Positions 63,761 through 64,000 of a stretch of 64,000 nucleotides of DNA are shown one piece after another. Within the stretch, counting starts at the first letter, position 1. The number at the start of each line of letters is the position of its first letter. The position numbers and the translations under genes are program-made. Source of the DNA: Sphingobacterium sp. FBM7-1 (GTDB lineage Bacteria; Bacteroidota; Bacteroidia; Sphingobacteriales; Sphingobacteriaceae); the NCBI RefSeq assembly GCF_020687765.1, contig NZ_JAJEWJ010000001.1:62001-126000 (forward strand), written 5' to 3'. Under the pieces are notes generated by a model. The model ran no database searches. It was not told the DNA's origin and worked only from the letters and a program-made list of their open reading frames with translations.

Positions 63761-64000
63761 ATGATTTGTCCATTAGCACACGTAGAAGAAGTATTTAGAA
63801 CATCAAACGGCGCTGTTTATCAGTGCAGCCGCAAAAACTGTTATTGGTTAGAATATCAAGACACGACTACGGCATTTAAGATTTCGGACTTTTTTCTGTT
63901 TAAGAAGCGTATAGATGCTATGGATATCGCCCGCATGCTAGCCGATACAGCACGCTCTGCTGATTTTGAAATCATCATGCCTCACCGTACCGAAAGATGT
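63761..64000 (+). CDS. Small Cys-containing protein, 3' end outside window
   Basis: The open frame encodes at least 80 residues. MICPLAHVEEVFRTSNGAVY and CSRKNCYWLEYQDTTTAF contain three Cys residues (positions 3, 23, 28), and FEIIMPHRTERC ends at the window edge. It resembles small conserved Bacteroidota proteins (DUF6686-like), with a possible metal site. The rest is beyond base 64000. Confidence 0.6.
   Translation, partial: MICPLAHVEEVFRTSNGAVYQCSRKNCYWLEYQDTTTAFKISDFFLFKKRIDAMDIARMLADTARSADFEIIMPHRTERC

Overview
This window is a stretch of chromosome from a member of the Bacteroidota, most likely the family Sphingobacteriaceae. The grounds are the recurring Bacteroidota promoter pattern (TTTG, about 20 bases, TAnnTTTG), a monomeric NADP isocitrate dehydrogenase, ribosomal protein bTHX, many outer-membrane barrels and SpII-type lipoproteins, an ImuA-ImuB-DnaE2 mutagenesis cassette and generally weak ribosome-binding sites. 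The species cannot be named from the sequence alone.

Layout. 1-5.6 kb: the 3' end of the replicative dnaE, thioredoxin, two small proteins (one a DUF4256 protein that appears to have lost its middle), an exported SMP-30 lactonase and htpG. 5.6-10.0 kb: an accessory island between the htpG terminator and a tRNA-His gene. It holds a frameshifted relic, an indel-free array of 23 units with exact 21-bp periodicity, a 10-bp tandem repeat, a GC-rich four-gene cassette (fibronectin-III protein, DUF5675 protein, two tiny membrane-type proteins) that resembles a phage lysis module, and a scrapyard of polymorphic-toxin tails with DUF4279 and other immunity-like genes, several of them frameshifted. 10.2-22.1 kb: housekeeping genes (ABC exporter, icd, porin-like barrel, metallophosphoesterase with nucleotidyltransferase, dnaJ-grpE, ftsE, acyl-CoA reductase, ferredoxin).

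22.2-27.7 kb: imuA-imuB-dnaE2 behind a promoter whose spacer is a perfect 8-5-8 palindrome, very probably the damage-response operator. 27.8-38.9 kb: guaA, a periplasmic-binding-like lipoprotein, an RNA m5C methyltransferase, a universal stress protein, an NlpC/P60 peptidase, a TPR protein, DUF72, ychF, a polysaccharide deacetylase and accA. 39-53 kb: mechanosensitive channel, coaA, OsmC, mgsA, nucleoside-recognition protein, nucleosidase, MgtC, LOG protein, recR, a PQQ-type sugar dehydrogenase with a candidate small RNA or attenuator upstream, SulP transporter, fabH, amino-acid permease and an exported methyltransferase. 53-64 kb: a probable dispersed repeat, metNIQ, a barrel protein, guaB, the 38-residue bTHX gene, an M1 peptidase, an ArsC/Spx-like protein, class II aldolase, a Xer recombinase, HPF and the start of a cysteine-containing small protein.

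Most of the window is ordinary core genome. The unusual material is concentrated in 5.6-10.0 kb. The 21-bp array is the feature least explained by known categories: one strand carries heptads of coiled-coil type, yet stop codons recur at the same heptad position and no indel has entered 480 bp, so a DNA- or RNA-level role is possible. Nothing here was checked against databases; family names come from recognised motifs.
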